A stretch of DNA of 64,000 bases from Roseibium limicola. Lineage in GTDB: Bacteria > Pseudomonadota > Alphaproteobacteria > Rhizobiales > Stappiaceae. Where the stretch lies: assembly GCF_017313085.1 (NCBI RefSeq), contig NZ_JAFLNF010000001.1, forward strand, positions 682,001-746,000, given 5' to 3'. The notes beneath the pieces were generated by a model. That model saw only the letters and a program-made list of their open reading frames with translations, did not search any database and had not been told where the DNA came from. Of the stretch, positions 45,493 through 53,042 are shown in pieces (the stretch's first letter is position 1; the number at the start of each line of letters is the position of its first letter). The position numbers and the translations under genes were made by a program.

Positions 45493-46063
45493 GATTTTCC
45501 TCCACTAAAGCACAACCGGCCCCCCATTTCCTCCTTGGGCAGCCAATCACAAATGCGCGATTTCCTCCTCGCAAAAGTTATTAAGTATTACTTTATTACT
45601 TTTGTAAAGACGGCTTACACTGCGTCTTATGTTGCCTTGCAAACGTCAAGCCCGGACCTAAGATTCCTCATAAAAATAAATTATATCAATATGTTAAACT
45701 AAATTCCAAGTCAGGCGTCACCAAACAGGGCATCGCTCCACGGCCTCAGACAGCTTTTCTCTGGCGATGCAGCAAACTGAGCCACTGCTGAAAACCCGAC
45801 CCGCCGCCATCAACAGCGTCATACAATCAGGCGATCGCTGCCTCATGCAACTCGCGTCGCAAACCGGGTGTCTCACCACATCTGAAGCAAATGCAGCAGC
45901 AAGAAGCCAAATCCTTGCATTCTGTCAGCAGTTTGCCAGAACTTGCCAAGGCCTGGAAAAATGGTCTCCACCCGCCTGACAGGGGCAAAAAAGCCTTGCA
46001 GCGGGCGCCACAATCTCCAATGTGTGACAACGCAATGTCCGAACTTGGAAAGAGCCGCTTGAT
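45493..46063. other. Divergent intergenic region between ytfQ-like operon and purU
   Basis: 571 bases with no supported gene. It is locally A/T-rich (45575-45610 and 45665-45710), unlike its surroundings, and holds the repeat array listed separately. The stretch near 45680-45695 (AAATTATATCAATATG) could include a rightward -10 for purU. Confidence 0.5.
45574..45609. promoter_or_regulatory. A/T-rich repeat array, candidate GntR operator
   Basis: Two exact tandem copies of ATTACTTT (45587-45594 and 45595-45602), an inverted AAAAGTTATT copy just upstream, and a CTTT-TGT-AAAG inverted repeat at 45599-45609. It is 82-117 bases before the ytfQ-like start, suiting a regulator such as the operon's own GntR protein. 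Confidence 0.45.
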
Positions 46064-46975
46064 ATGTCCTCTGCCCTGCCTGAAGTAACGCCTCCGCAAT
46101 TCGCTCTGACGGTCTCCTGCCCCTCCGCCCGTGGCATTGTTGCAGCCATCGCCACGTTCCTGGCAGACAAGGGCTGCAACATTGTCGACAGCCAGCAATT
46201 CGACGACGCCTACACCGGCAAGTTCTTCATGCGGATCAGCTTCGAAAGCCAGGAAGGCAAGAGCCTGAGCGTGCTCAGTGACGATTTCACCAGCGTCGCC
46301 GAGGGGCTGCAGATGTCCTACGATTTTCATGACATTTCACAGAAAATGAAAGTCGTTCTGATGGTGTCGCGCTTTGGCCATTGCCTCAACGACCTGCTTT
46401 ATCGGTCGCGCATTGGCGCTGTGCCGATCGACATTGTAGCCGTGATTTCCAATCACCTCGACTACCAGAAGCTGGTCGTCAATCATGACATCCCCTTCCA
46501 CTACATCAAGGTCACCAAGGCCAACAAGGTGGAAGCGGAAGCCCGTCAGATGCAGATCATCGAGGAAACAGGCGCTGAGCTCGTCGTGCTGGCGCGCTAC
46601 ATGCAGGTCTTGTCCGATGAGATGTGTCAGAAAATGACCGGGCGGATCATCAATATCCACCACTCATTCCTGCCAAGTTTCAAAGGCGCCAACCCCTACA
46701 AGCAGGCTTATGAGCGCGGCGTGAAACTGATCGGCGCCACGGCTCATTATGTCACCACGGACCTGGATGAAGGCCCGATCATCGAGCAGGACACAGTGCG
46801 CATCACCCACGCCCAGTCGCCAGAGGATTACGTCTCTCTTGGCCGCGATGTGGAAGCTCAAGTACTCTCCCGTGCTGTCCACGCGCATATTCATCGACGC
46901 TCATTCCTCAACGGCGCGCGCACCATCGTTTTCCCGGCTTCACCGGGAAGCTATGCCTCTGAACGCATGGGATAA
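46064..46975 (+). CDS. purU: Formyltetrahydrofolate deformylase
   Basis: Hydrolyses 10-formyl-THF to formate and THF. An N-terminal ACT domain (about 12-90; LTVSCPSARGIVAAIATFLADKG) precedes a formyltransferase-like catalytic domain with NIHHSFLPSFKGANPYKQA (about 205) and the aspartate in TTDLDEGPIIEQD; 303 residues is slightly longer than the usual 280-290. Demethylation of betaines and sarcosine in the cluster upstream yields methylene-THF, and purU is often found near sox genes as an outlet for excess one-carbon units. Convergent with a small membrane protein gene three bases away. Confidence 0.94.
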   Translation: MSSALPEVTPPQFALTVSCPSARGIVAAIATFLADKGCNIVDSQQFDDAYTGKFFMRISFESQEGKSLSVLSDDFTSVAEGLQMSYDFHDISQKMKVVLMVSRFGHCLNDLLYRSRIGAVPIDIVAVISNHLDYQKLVVNHDIPFHYIKVTKANKVEAEARQMQIIEETGAELVVLARYMQVLSDEMCQKMTGRIINIHHSFLPSFKGANPYKQAYERGVKLIGATAHYVTTDLDEGPIIEQDTVRITHAQSPEDYVSLGRDVEAQVLSRAVHAHIHRRSFLNGARTIVFPASPGSYASERMG

Positions 46976-46978
46976 GGC

Positions 46979-47317
46979 CTATCGATTGTAGAGACTGATT
47001 GCGTAGATCCAGAAGACGATGTGCGTGATCAGTCCAAAGACCATCACATAAAAGAAGACGCTCCCCAATTCGGTGGAGAGAACTTGCCGGAATGTCAGAG
47101 ATTGCAGAACAAGCCGCACGCCCGACGTCGGCGGCTCTTTTTCGCCGGACCGAGTGACCGACCCGTCTGCATCGCCAAATGAAGAGATCCGCCGCCCGAC
47201 AAACACCAGCTGAAGCACGACACCTGCGATCAGACCAAACAGGAAGACCCCGGCCGAACCCACCGCCCACCAGGTTGCCAATGGCCAATTTTGTGGGGGC
47301 AGCTCCAGCCCGATCAT
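46979..47317 (-). CDS. Small membrane protein of unknown function
   Basis: A 112-residue protein I do not recognise. It has two hydrophobic helices (WWAVGSAGVFLFGLIAGVVLQLVFV at about 16-40 and VFFYVMVFGLITHIVFWIYAISLY at about 86-109) with a polar, charged segment between (SGEKEPPTSG). Support for it being real comes from a clear AAAGGA ribosome site 8 bases before the ATG and the fit between neighbours. No functional hint from context. Confidence 0.6.
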   Translation of the reverse strand: MIGLELPPQNWPLATWWAVGSAGVFLFGLIAGVVLQLVFVGRRISSFGDADGSVTRSGEKEPPTSGVRLVLQSLTFRQVLSTELGSVFFYVMVFGLITHIVFWIYAISLYNR

Positions 47318-47478
47318 GCCGTTATTCCTTTGAAACCGGCCTTAAAATTCAGCCGTTGCATGGAGCCTCAACACCGGACCCAAGCCACACTTGAGCGGCT
47401 TTGCTTCTACAGGAAGGCTAGTGCGCGGACAGAGCCTTGAAAAGCCCATAAAAGCCTCACACGGTGACGAAACTGCGC

Positions 47479-48219
47479 TCACCCTAGCAGATAGCAGGTC
47501 TCATCCCGGTCAAAGTCAACAATGCGTAAACCGCGCGTAAACGCCGCACGCAAGCTCTCGCGCACTCTGATGCGTTCAGCCAGAGCTTCATTCAGATCGC
47601 CACTCGCCAGCGACGAAAAGTCACCGGGAATACGCACCCGCTCTGGCGCGCCGTTTACTCCGGCGCCGACATCAACCTGTTCGCCTCTTGCCTTGGCGGC
47701 AACACTCTCGCTGTCGAGCTTCCAGTCCGCCAGAACACGATCGGAAGGCACACCGGCATTGATCCCTTCCATGGCGCCATAATAGTCGTCGTAATAGATA
47801 TTGGCCTGAGCCCCCAGGCGCGCAATGTTCAAACTGGCGTTGACGCTGCGGATCGGGTCGTAGGTCCAGCGTACGCAGGTAATGCCTTGCTCCAGGCACC
47901 AGTCCCGCTGAAACCACTTGAGCTTTGCGCCCAGTCCTCGTCCCTGCGCCTTCGGATGCACCGCCAGCCGATGCGAATGCTGTACCTGTGGATCCCTCGT
48001 CGGGAACGCAAAAACAAAGGCCAGCAACCGCTCATCCTCAAAGGCACCTGCAACAAGCCCCCCCTCGGACTGCAGCGCCAGAAGCAGGTCGGCATTGTCC
48101 GGAATATCGCCTTCCCCCCACGCTGCCCGCTGAAGGTCCTCTGCCTGCTTGAACTCTTTCAAGCCTTGGAACTCACGGATTTCGACAGCCGAAGGCCAAT
48201 CTCCGCTGCAAACACTCAT
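47479..48219 (-). CDS. GNAT family N-acyltransferase, partner of the racemase-like enolase
   Basis: Acyltransferase of 246 residues with the acetyl-CoA loop RLAVHPKAQGRGLGAKLK (about 84-101), of the COG3375 type. Its ATG overlaps the upstream enolase-superfamily gene by four bases. COG3375 proteins are repeatedly coded beside N-acyl/N-succinylamino acid racemases, and in Geobacillus such a pair is part of a D- to L-amino acid conversion route in which the GNAT enzyme succinylates the amino group. That role is inferred here. Confidence 0.82.
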   Translation of the reverse strand: MSVCSGDWPSAVEIREFQGLKEFKQAEDLQRAAWGEGDIPDNADLLLALQSEGGLVAGAFEDERLLAFVFAFPTRDPQVQHSHRLAVHPKAQGRGLGAKLKWFQRDWCLEQGITCVRWTYDPIRSVNASLNIARLGAQANIYYDDYYGAMEGINAGVPSDRVLADWKLDSESVAAKARGEQVDVGAGVNGAPERVRIPGDFSSLASGDLNEALAERIRVRESLRAAFTRGLRIVDFDRDETCYLLG

Positions 48220-49367
48220 GCCATCACCTCCACTGCAAGATCGCTGACTTGATCCAAATAGGGGCGATCCAGTGTCACTCCGATCCCAGGTCCATTTTCA
48301 GGGACCGACATCCGCCCTTGTGTCGCGTCCAGGGGTTCCCGCACCAGATCCCGCTTGAAATACCGGCTGGCGCTTGAGGTGTCGCCCGGCTTGGTAAAAT
48401 TCGGCAAGGTCGCCAGATGGATGTTATGGGCCCGTCCTACACCGCTTTCCAGCATGCCGCCACACCAGACCGGCGCACCGAAGGCTGCGCAGACATCGTG
48501 AATGGCCTGCGCCTCCCGATACCCGCCGACCCGCCCCACCTTGATGTTGATGACCCGTGCCGCCCGCGCTTCCAGCGCCTTGCGCGCATCGACCGCGCTG
48601 CGAATGCTCTCATCCAGACAGATGGCGGTCTTCAGCACCGCCTGAACCTGTGCGTGATCGTGAATGTCGTCAAAGGCCAGCGGCTGCTCGATATAGTCGA
48701 GCTGAAAGTCATCCAGCGCTTGCAGCATCGCCAGGTCCTGCACCCCGTAATCCGTGTTGGCATCGACAGTCAGCTTGATATCCGGGAAGGCGGCCCGCAC
48801 AGCCCTCACCAGCGCCACATCGTGCCCGCGTTTGACCTTCAGCTTCACCCGTTTGTAGCCCTCGTCCACGGCTTGCTCGACACGCTCCAGCGTGGTGTCG
48901 ATGGAGGCAATGCCGAGGCTGACGCCCACGTCGACCGCATCTGCTGCGCCGCCGAGCATGGCCTGCAACGGTTGGTTCAGGCTTTTTGCCCAGAGATCCC
49001 AAAACGCCATTTCCAGCGTGGCCTTCGCCATCCGGTTGCCGCGCCACGGGGCCAGAACGCCCAGCAAGGCGGCCGGCGACGCAAATCGCTTTCCCACCAC
49101 CTGCGGCAGGATCAGATTGGCCAGAAAGTCGATGGCGCCGGCCAAAGTTTCCTCCAAATAATCCGGCAGCGGATCCATTACCCCTTCGGCAACCCCTTGC
49201 AGGCCTTGCCCCTTCAGGATCAACAGCGGAAAGACCTTTTCGGTCATCGTGCCGGTGGAAATGACAAAGGGGGTCAGCAGGGGCAGGCGCACGATCCGCA
49301 GTTCGGCAGCCTCAATCAGCAGGCCGACTGATCGATCTGAGCGCGGGGAATTCGGATCTTCGGACAT
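48216..49367 (-). CDS. N-succinylamino acid racemase / o-succinylbenzoate synthase family enzyme
   Basis: Enolase-superfamily protein (383 residues) of the MLE subgroup. Catalytic lysine motif KLKVK (residues 175-179), metal ligands Asp202 (VDANTDY), Glu227 (YIEQPL) and Asp252 (CLDESI), and the second-side lysine 276 (INIKVGRVGG) are all present. The family includes menaquinone OSBS and N-succinylamino acid racemases. No other men gene is nearby, and coupling to a GNAT enzyme argues for racemase activity. ATG 49367 follows AAAAGG at 7 bases. Confidence 0.86.
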   Translation of the reverse strand: MSEDPNSPRSDRSVGLLIEAAELRIVRLPLLTPFVISTGTMTEKVFPLLILKGQGLQGVAEGVMDPLPDYLEETLAGAIDFLANLILPQVVGKRFASPAALLGVLAPWRGNRMAKATLEMAFWDLWAKSLNQPLQAMLGGAADAVDVGVSLGIASIDTTLERVEQAVDEGYKRVKLKVKRGHDVALVRAVRAAFPDIKLTVDANTDYGVQDLAMLQALDDFQLDYIEQPLAFDDIHDHAQVQAVLKTAICLDESIRSAVDARKALEARAARVINIKVGRVGGYREAQAIHDVCAAFGAPVWCGGMLESGVGRAHNIHLATLPNFTKPGDTSSASRYFKRDLVREPLDATQGRMSVPENGPGIGVTLDRPYLDQVSDLAVEVMA

Positions 49368-49700
49368 CAACAGCCTTTTGCAAACTCTTGCCACGCGACA
49401 CCAGTGGCGGACAACGGTCGTCAGCCGACAGGATTCGCCCAGACGGCCAGTTCGCAGAGCCTATCGTCAGAAATCTCGTCTGTGGGCGCTATGCATAAAA
49501 TATTTATTGCGTGTCTACAAACGGATGACCTTTAGCACTTCCTGAAGCGATCAGGTGCTTGCGCGCGGACTACTGTGCCCGATGAAGGTTGCCCCAATGC
49601 CGCAAATCCGCCGTTCTTCCCAGCCCATGATAAAAAGACGTAGTACCAGACCAATAAGTGTGAAACCCTTGTCTGCAACAAGTTCTATCCGGATTGGGCC
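49368..49700. other. Divergent intergenic region before the transglutaminase cassette
   Basis: 333 bases between the racemase-like gene (leftward) and the DUF2126 gene (rightward), no supported gene. One A/T-rich patch (GCATAAAATATTTATTGC near 49493) may belong to a promoter; a weak stem CCTGA/TCAGG lies near 49540. Nothing else was identified. Confidence 0.45.
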
Positions 49701-52700
49701 ATGTCGATACAAGCAAGCATCTATCATCTGACCCATTACAAATACGACCGACCTGTCACCTTGAGCCCGCAGATCATCCGTCTGCGCCCGGCCCCGCACA
49801 GTCGGACGAAAGTCCTTTCCCACAGTCTCAAGGTCGGACCACAACCGCATTTCGTCAATCATCAGCAGGACCCTTACGGAAACTGGCTGTCACGCTTCGT
49901 TTTTCCCGAACCCGTCCGGGAGCTGAAGATCGAAGTCGACCTGGTGGCCGACATGTCGATCTACAATCCCTTCGACTTTTTCGTCGAGGATTTCGCCGCA
50001 GAGTTTCCCTTTGACTATCCCGAAGACATCCGCGCCGATCTGAACATTTACCGGCAAGAACAGCCAGTTGGGCCGGACTTCGAAGCCTTCATGCACTCGA
50101 TCCCCAGAAACACCAGCGGAACGGTGGATTTCGTCGTCGAGTTGAATGCTTTTCTGTCGAGCCAAATCAACTACATCATCCGCATGGAGCCCGGTGTCCA
50201 GACCCCGGATGAGACACTGAGCCTGAAGAAAGGCTCTTGCCGCGACACCAGCTGGCTCCTGGTTCAGGTGCTCCGCCGCCTTGGCTTTGCCGCCCGCTTT
50301 GTCTCCGGTTATCTCATTCAGCTGAAGCCCGACCTGGAAGCCCTCGACGGCCCCTCCGGGACAGACCACGACTTCACCGATCTGCATGCCTGGGCCGAGG
50401 TCTATCTGCCTGGCGCGGGCTGGATTGGCCTTGACCCAACATCCGGCCTGCTGACCGGCGAGAGCCACATCCCGCTGTCCGCCACTCCGCATTTCCGCAA
50501 TGCCGCGCCGCTCTCTGGCCTGGCCAGTCCGGCCGAAGTCGAATTCAACTTCCATATGGAGGTCAAGCGCGTTGCAGAGCACCCACGCATCACCATGCCC
50601 TTTTCCACAGAGGCTTGGACCGATCTGAATGCGCTGGGCCACAAGGTCGACGCCTTCCTGAAGGAAGAAGACGTTCGGCTGACGATGGGCGGCGAACCCA
50701 CCTTTGTCTCGATCGATGACTTCGAGAGCCCTGAATGGAGCACCGATGCGGTTGGTCCGACCAAGCGGAACAAGGCCGATCAGTTAATCCGCCGTCTGCG
50801 CAAGCGTTTCGCTCCTGGCGGCTTTCTGCATTATGGCCAAGGCAAGTGGTACCCGGGAGAAACTCTGCCGCGCTGGACGTTCTCCCTGTATTGGCGCCGC
50901 GACGGCAAGCCGATCTGGAAGAACCCTGACTTGGTTGCAGAAGAAGGCAGCCAAACCGGCGCTGATGCGAAAAAGGCGCAGAGCCTGCTGCGCAACATCG
51001 CTGAAACGCTCGAGCTCGAACCTGAATTCGTCGTGCCGGCGTATGAAGATCCTGGCGAGTGGATGCTGAAGGAACAGCGGCTTCCAGAGAACGTCACCCC
51101 TGAAAACTCCAAGCTTGAGGACGCTGAAGCCCGCCATCGGATCGCACGTGTCTTTGACCGTGGCCTGACCACGCCTGCCGGTTTCGCCCTGCCTGTCCAG
51201 CGCTGGCAGTCCCAGGCGAAGCCGTCTGGCCCACGTTGGCGCTCAGAACAGTGGAAGCTTCGCCGCAAGGCCCTCTTCCTAGTTCCCGGTGACAGCCCGG
51301 TCGGCTATCGCCTGCCGCTGGAAAGCCTGCCCCACGTTCCGCCGGCACGCTATCCCTATACCAATGTGGCCGACCCGACTGTGCCGAAGGAACCTTTGCC
51401 GGACTTCCCGGTTGGCAAAGCTGCACAGCGCAAGCAGCCAACGTCCAGCTTCCGGGCAGCCGGCAGAACGCAGGACGTCTCCGAGCAGGTTCTTGCCAGC
51501 GAAAGCGATGACGATGATGCCGTGCGCACTGCACTGGCAGTCGAGGCGCGTGATGGGCGCCTGTGTGTGTTCATGCCCCCGGTTGAAGCTCTCGAAGATT
51601 ACCTAGAGTTGCTCGCGGCGGCTGAAACCGCAGCCGAAAAGCTCAATCTACCGATCCACATCGAAGGCTATGCCCCCCCGACGGATCCACGGATCAACGT
51701 CATCCGGGTGGCACCGGACCCTGGCGTCATCGAAGTGAACATTCATCCGGCAGCCTCATGGGACGAATGTGTCGCCACCACCGAGGCAGTCTATGATGAA
51801 GCCCGGCAGACCCGTCTCGGGGCCGAGAAGTTCATGATCGACGGCAAGCACATCGGGACCGGCGGCGGCAACCATGTCGTTGTCGGCGGGGAAACACCGC
51901 TCGACAGCCCATTCTTGCGTCGTCCGGATCTACTGCGCAGCCTGATCCTCTACTGGCAGCGCCACCCCAGCTTGTCTTATCTCTTCTCCGGCCTGTTCAT
52001 TGGGCCGACATCCCAGGCTCCGCGTGTCGACGAAGGTCGAGCCGACAATCTCTATGAGATGGAAGTCGCCCTCGCGCAGATCAATGCGCCGGAAGACGGT
52101 CCAACGCCATTTCCATGGCTGGTCGACCGTTTGCTGCGCAACCTCCTGGTGGATGTCACCGGCAACACCCACCGGTCGGAAATCTGCATCGACAAGCTCT
52201 ACTCGCCCGACAGCACGACCGGGCGTCTTGGACTGGTCGAATTCCGTGGCTTCGAGATGCCGCCCGATCCGCGTATGAGCCTGGCGCAGCAGTTGCTGAT
52301 CCGTGCCATCATCGCCCGCATGTGGAAGGCGCCACTCAAAGGCAATCTCACGCGCTGGGGTACGACGCTGCATGACCGTTTCATGTTGCCGCACTTCCTG
52401 TGGGCCGACTTCATGGACATTTTGAGCGATCTGCAGGAACACGGTTTCCCGCTACAGCCCGATTGGTTCGTGGCCCAGGCTGAATTCCGCTTCCCATTCT
52501 ACGGCGAAACGGAAGTGAACGGCACGCAACTGGAACTGCGTCAGGCGCTTGAGCCCTGGCATGTCCTGGGTGAAACCGGCGCCATCGGCGGCACCGTGCG
52601 CTATACAGACAGTTCAACCGAGCGATTGCAGGTCAAGCTGACAACCACCGACCCGAGCCGCTATACAGTCGCCTGCAACGGTCGTCTTGTGCCCCTGCAG

Positions 52701-53039
52701 CGGACCGCCGAAAATGGCGTCGCCGTTGCTGGCATCCGGTTCAAGGCTTGGCAGCCAGCCATGGCGATGCACCCGGTCCACCCCGTAGACGCACCGCTGA
52801 CGCTCGATATATTCGACCGTTGGTCGGGACGGGCGATCGGCGGATGCGTTTATCATGTTGCGCATCCCGGCGGACGGAATTATGACACATTCCCTGTGAA
52901 CGGAAACGAGGCTCAAGCGCGCCTGCTGTCCAGGTTTGAACCGCACGGTCACCGTCCAGGAGCATACCAACCCGTTCCGGAGCAACCTCATCCCGAGTTT
53001 CCATCAACCCTGGATTTGCGTCGCCCTCCCGGCCTGTAG
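49701..53039 (+). CDS. Transglutaminase-DUF2126 fusion protein
   Basis: Cytoplasmic-looking protein of 1112 residues. The N-terminal part (about 1-290) is a bacterial transglutaminase-like domain with its beta-rich N-module and a complete triad Cys180 (KKGSCRDTSW), His229 (DLHAWAEVYL) and Asp245 (GLDPTSG). From about 315 the large DUF2126 (COG4196) domain begins, with LTMGGEPTFVSIDDFESPEW, GTGGGNHVVVGG, RPDLLRSLILYWQRHPSLSYL and RLGLVEFRGFEMPPDPRM. No signal peptide. Genomic-context work has grouped this family with ATP-grasp, alpha-E and transglutaminase genes and predicted peptide-bond chemistry; substrates are unknown. Three bases separate it from the next gene. Confidence 0.9.
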   Translation: MSIQASIYHLTHYKYDRPVTLSPQIIRLRPAPHSRTKVLSHSLKVGPQPHFVNHQQDPYGNWLSRFVFPEPVRELKIEVDLVADMSIYNPFDFFVEDFAAEFPFDYPEDIRADLNIYRQEQPVGPDFEAFMHSIPRNTSGTVDFVVELNAFLSSQINYIIRMEPGVQTPDETLSLKKGSCRDTSWLLVQVLRRLGFAARFVSGYLIQLKPDLEALDGPSGTDHDFTDLHAWAEVYLPGAGWIGLDPTSGLLTGESHIPLSATPHFRNAAPLSGLASPAEVEFNFHMEVKRVAEHPRITMPFSTEAWTDLNALGHKVDAFLKEEDVRLTMGGEPTFVSIDDFESPEWSTDAVGPTKRNKADQLIRRLRKRFAPGGFLHYGQGKWYPGETLPRWTFSLYWRRDGKPIWKNPDLVAEEGSQTGADAKKAQSLLRNIAETLELEPEFVVPAYEDPGEWMLKEQRLPENVTPENSKLEDAEARHRIARVFDRGLTTPAGFALPVQRWQSQAKPSGPRWRSEQWKLRRKALFLVPGDSPVGYRLPLESLPHVPPARYPYTNVADPTVPKEPLPDFPVGKAAQRKQPTSSFRAAGRTQDVSEQVLASESDDDDAVRTALAVEARDGRLCVFMPPVEALEDYLELLAAAETAAEKLNLPIHIEGYAPPTDPRINVIRVAPDPGVIEVNIHPAASWDECVATTEAVYDEARQTRLGAEKFMIDGKHIGTGGGNHVVVGGETPLDSPFLRRPDLLRSLILYWQRHPSLSYLFSGLFIGPTSQAPRVDEGRADNLYEMEVALAQINAPEDGPTPFPWLVDRLLRNLLVDVTGNTHRSEICIDKLYSPDSTTGRLGLVEFRGFEMPPDPRMSLAQQLLIRAIIARMWKAPLKGNLTRWGTTLHDRFMLPHFLWADFMDILSDLQEHGFPLQPDWFVAQAEFRFPFYGETEVNGTQLELRQALEPWHVLGETGAIGGTVRYTDSSTERLQVKLTTTDPSRYTVACNGRLVPLQRTAENGVAVAGIRFKAWQPAMAMHPVHPVDAPLTLDIFDRWSGRAIGGCVYHVAHPGGRNYDTFPVNGNEAQARLLSRFEPHGHRPGAYQPVPEQPHPEFPSTLDLRRPPGL

Positions 53040-53042
53040 AAA

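Noticed and set aside
45767-45979. Short plus-strand frame in the ytfQ-purU gap
   Set aside because: Seventy codons without a ribosome site, hydrophobic pattern or known motif; treated as non-coding.
48216-49367. Menaquinone o-succinylbenzoate synthase as the definite assignment
   Set aside because: No other men genes are present and the GNAT coupling fits N-succinylamino acid racemases better, so the call is left at family level.
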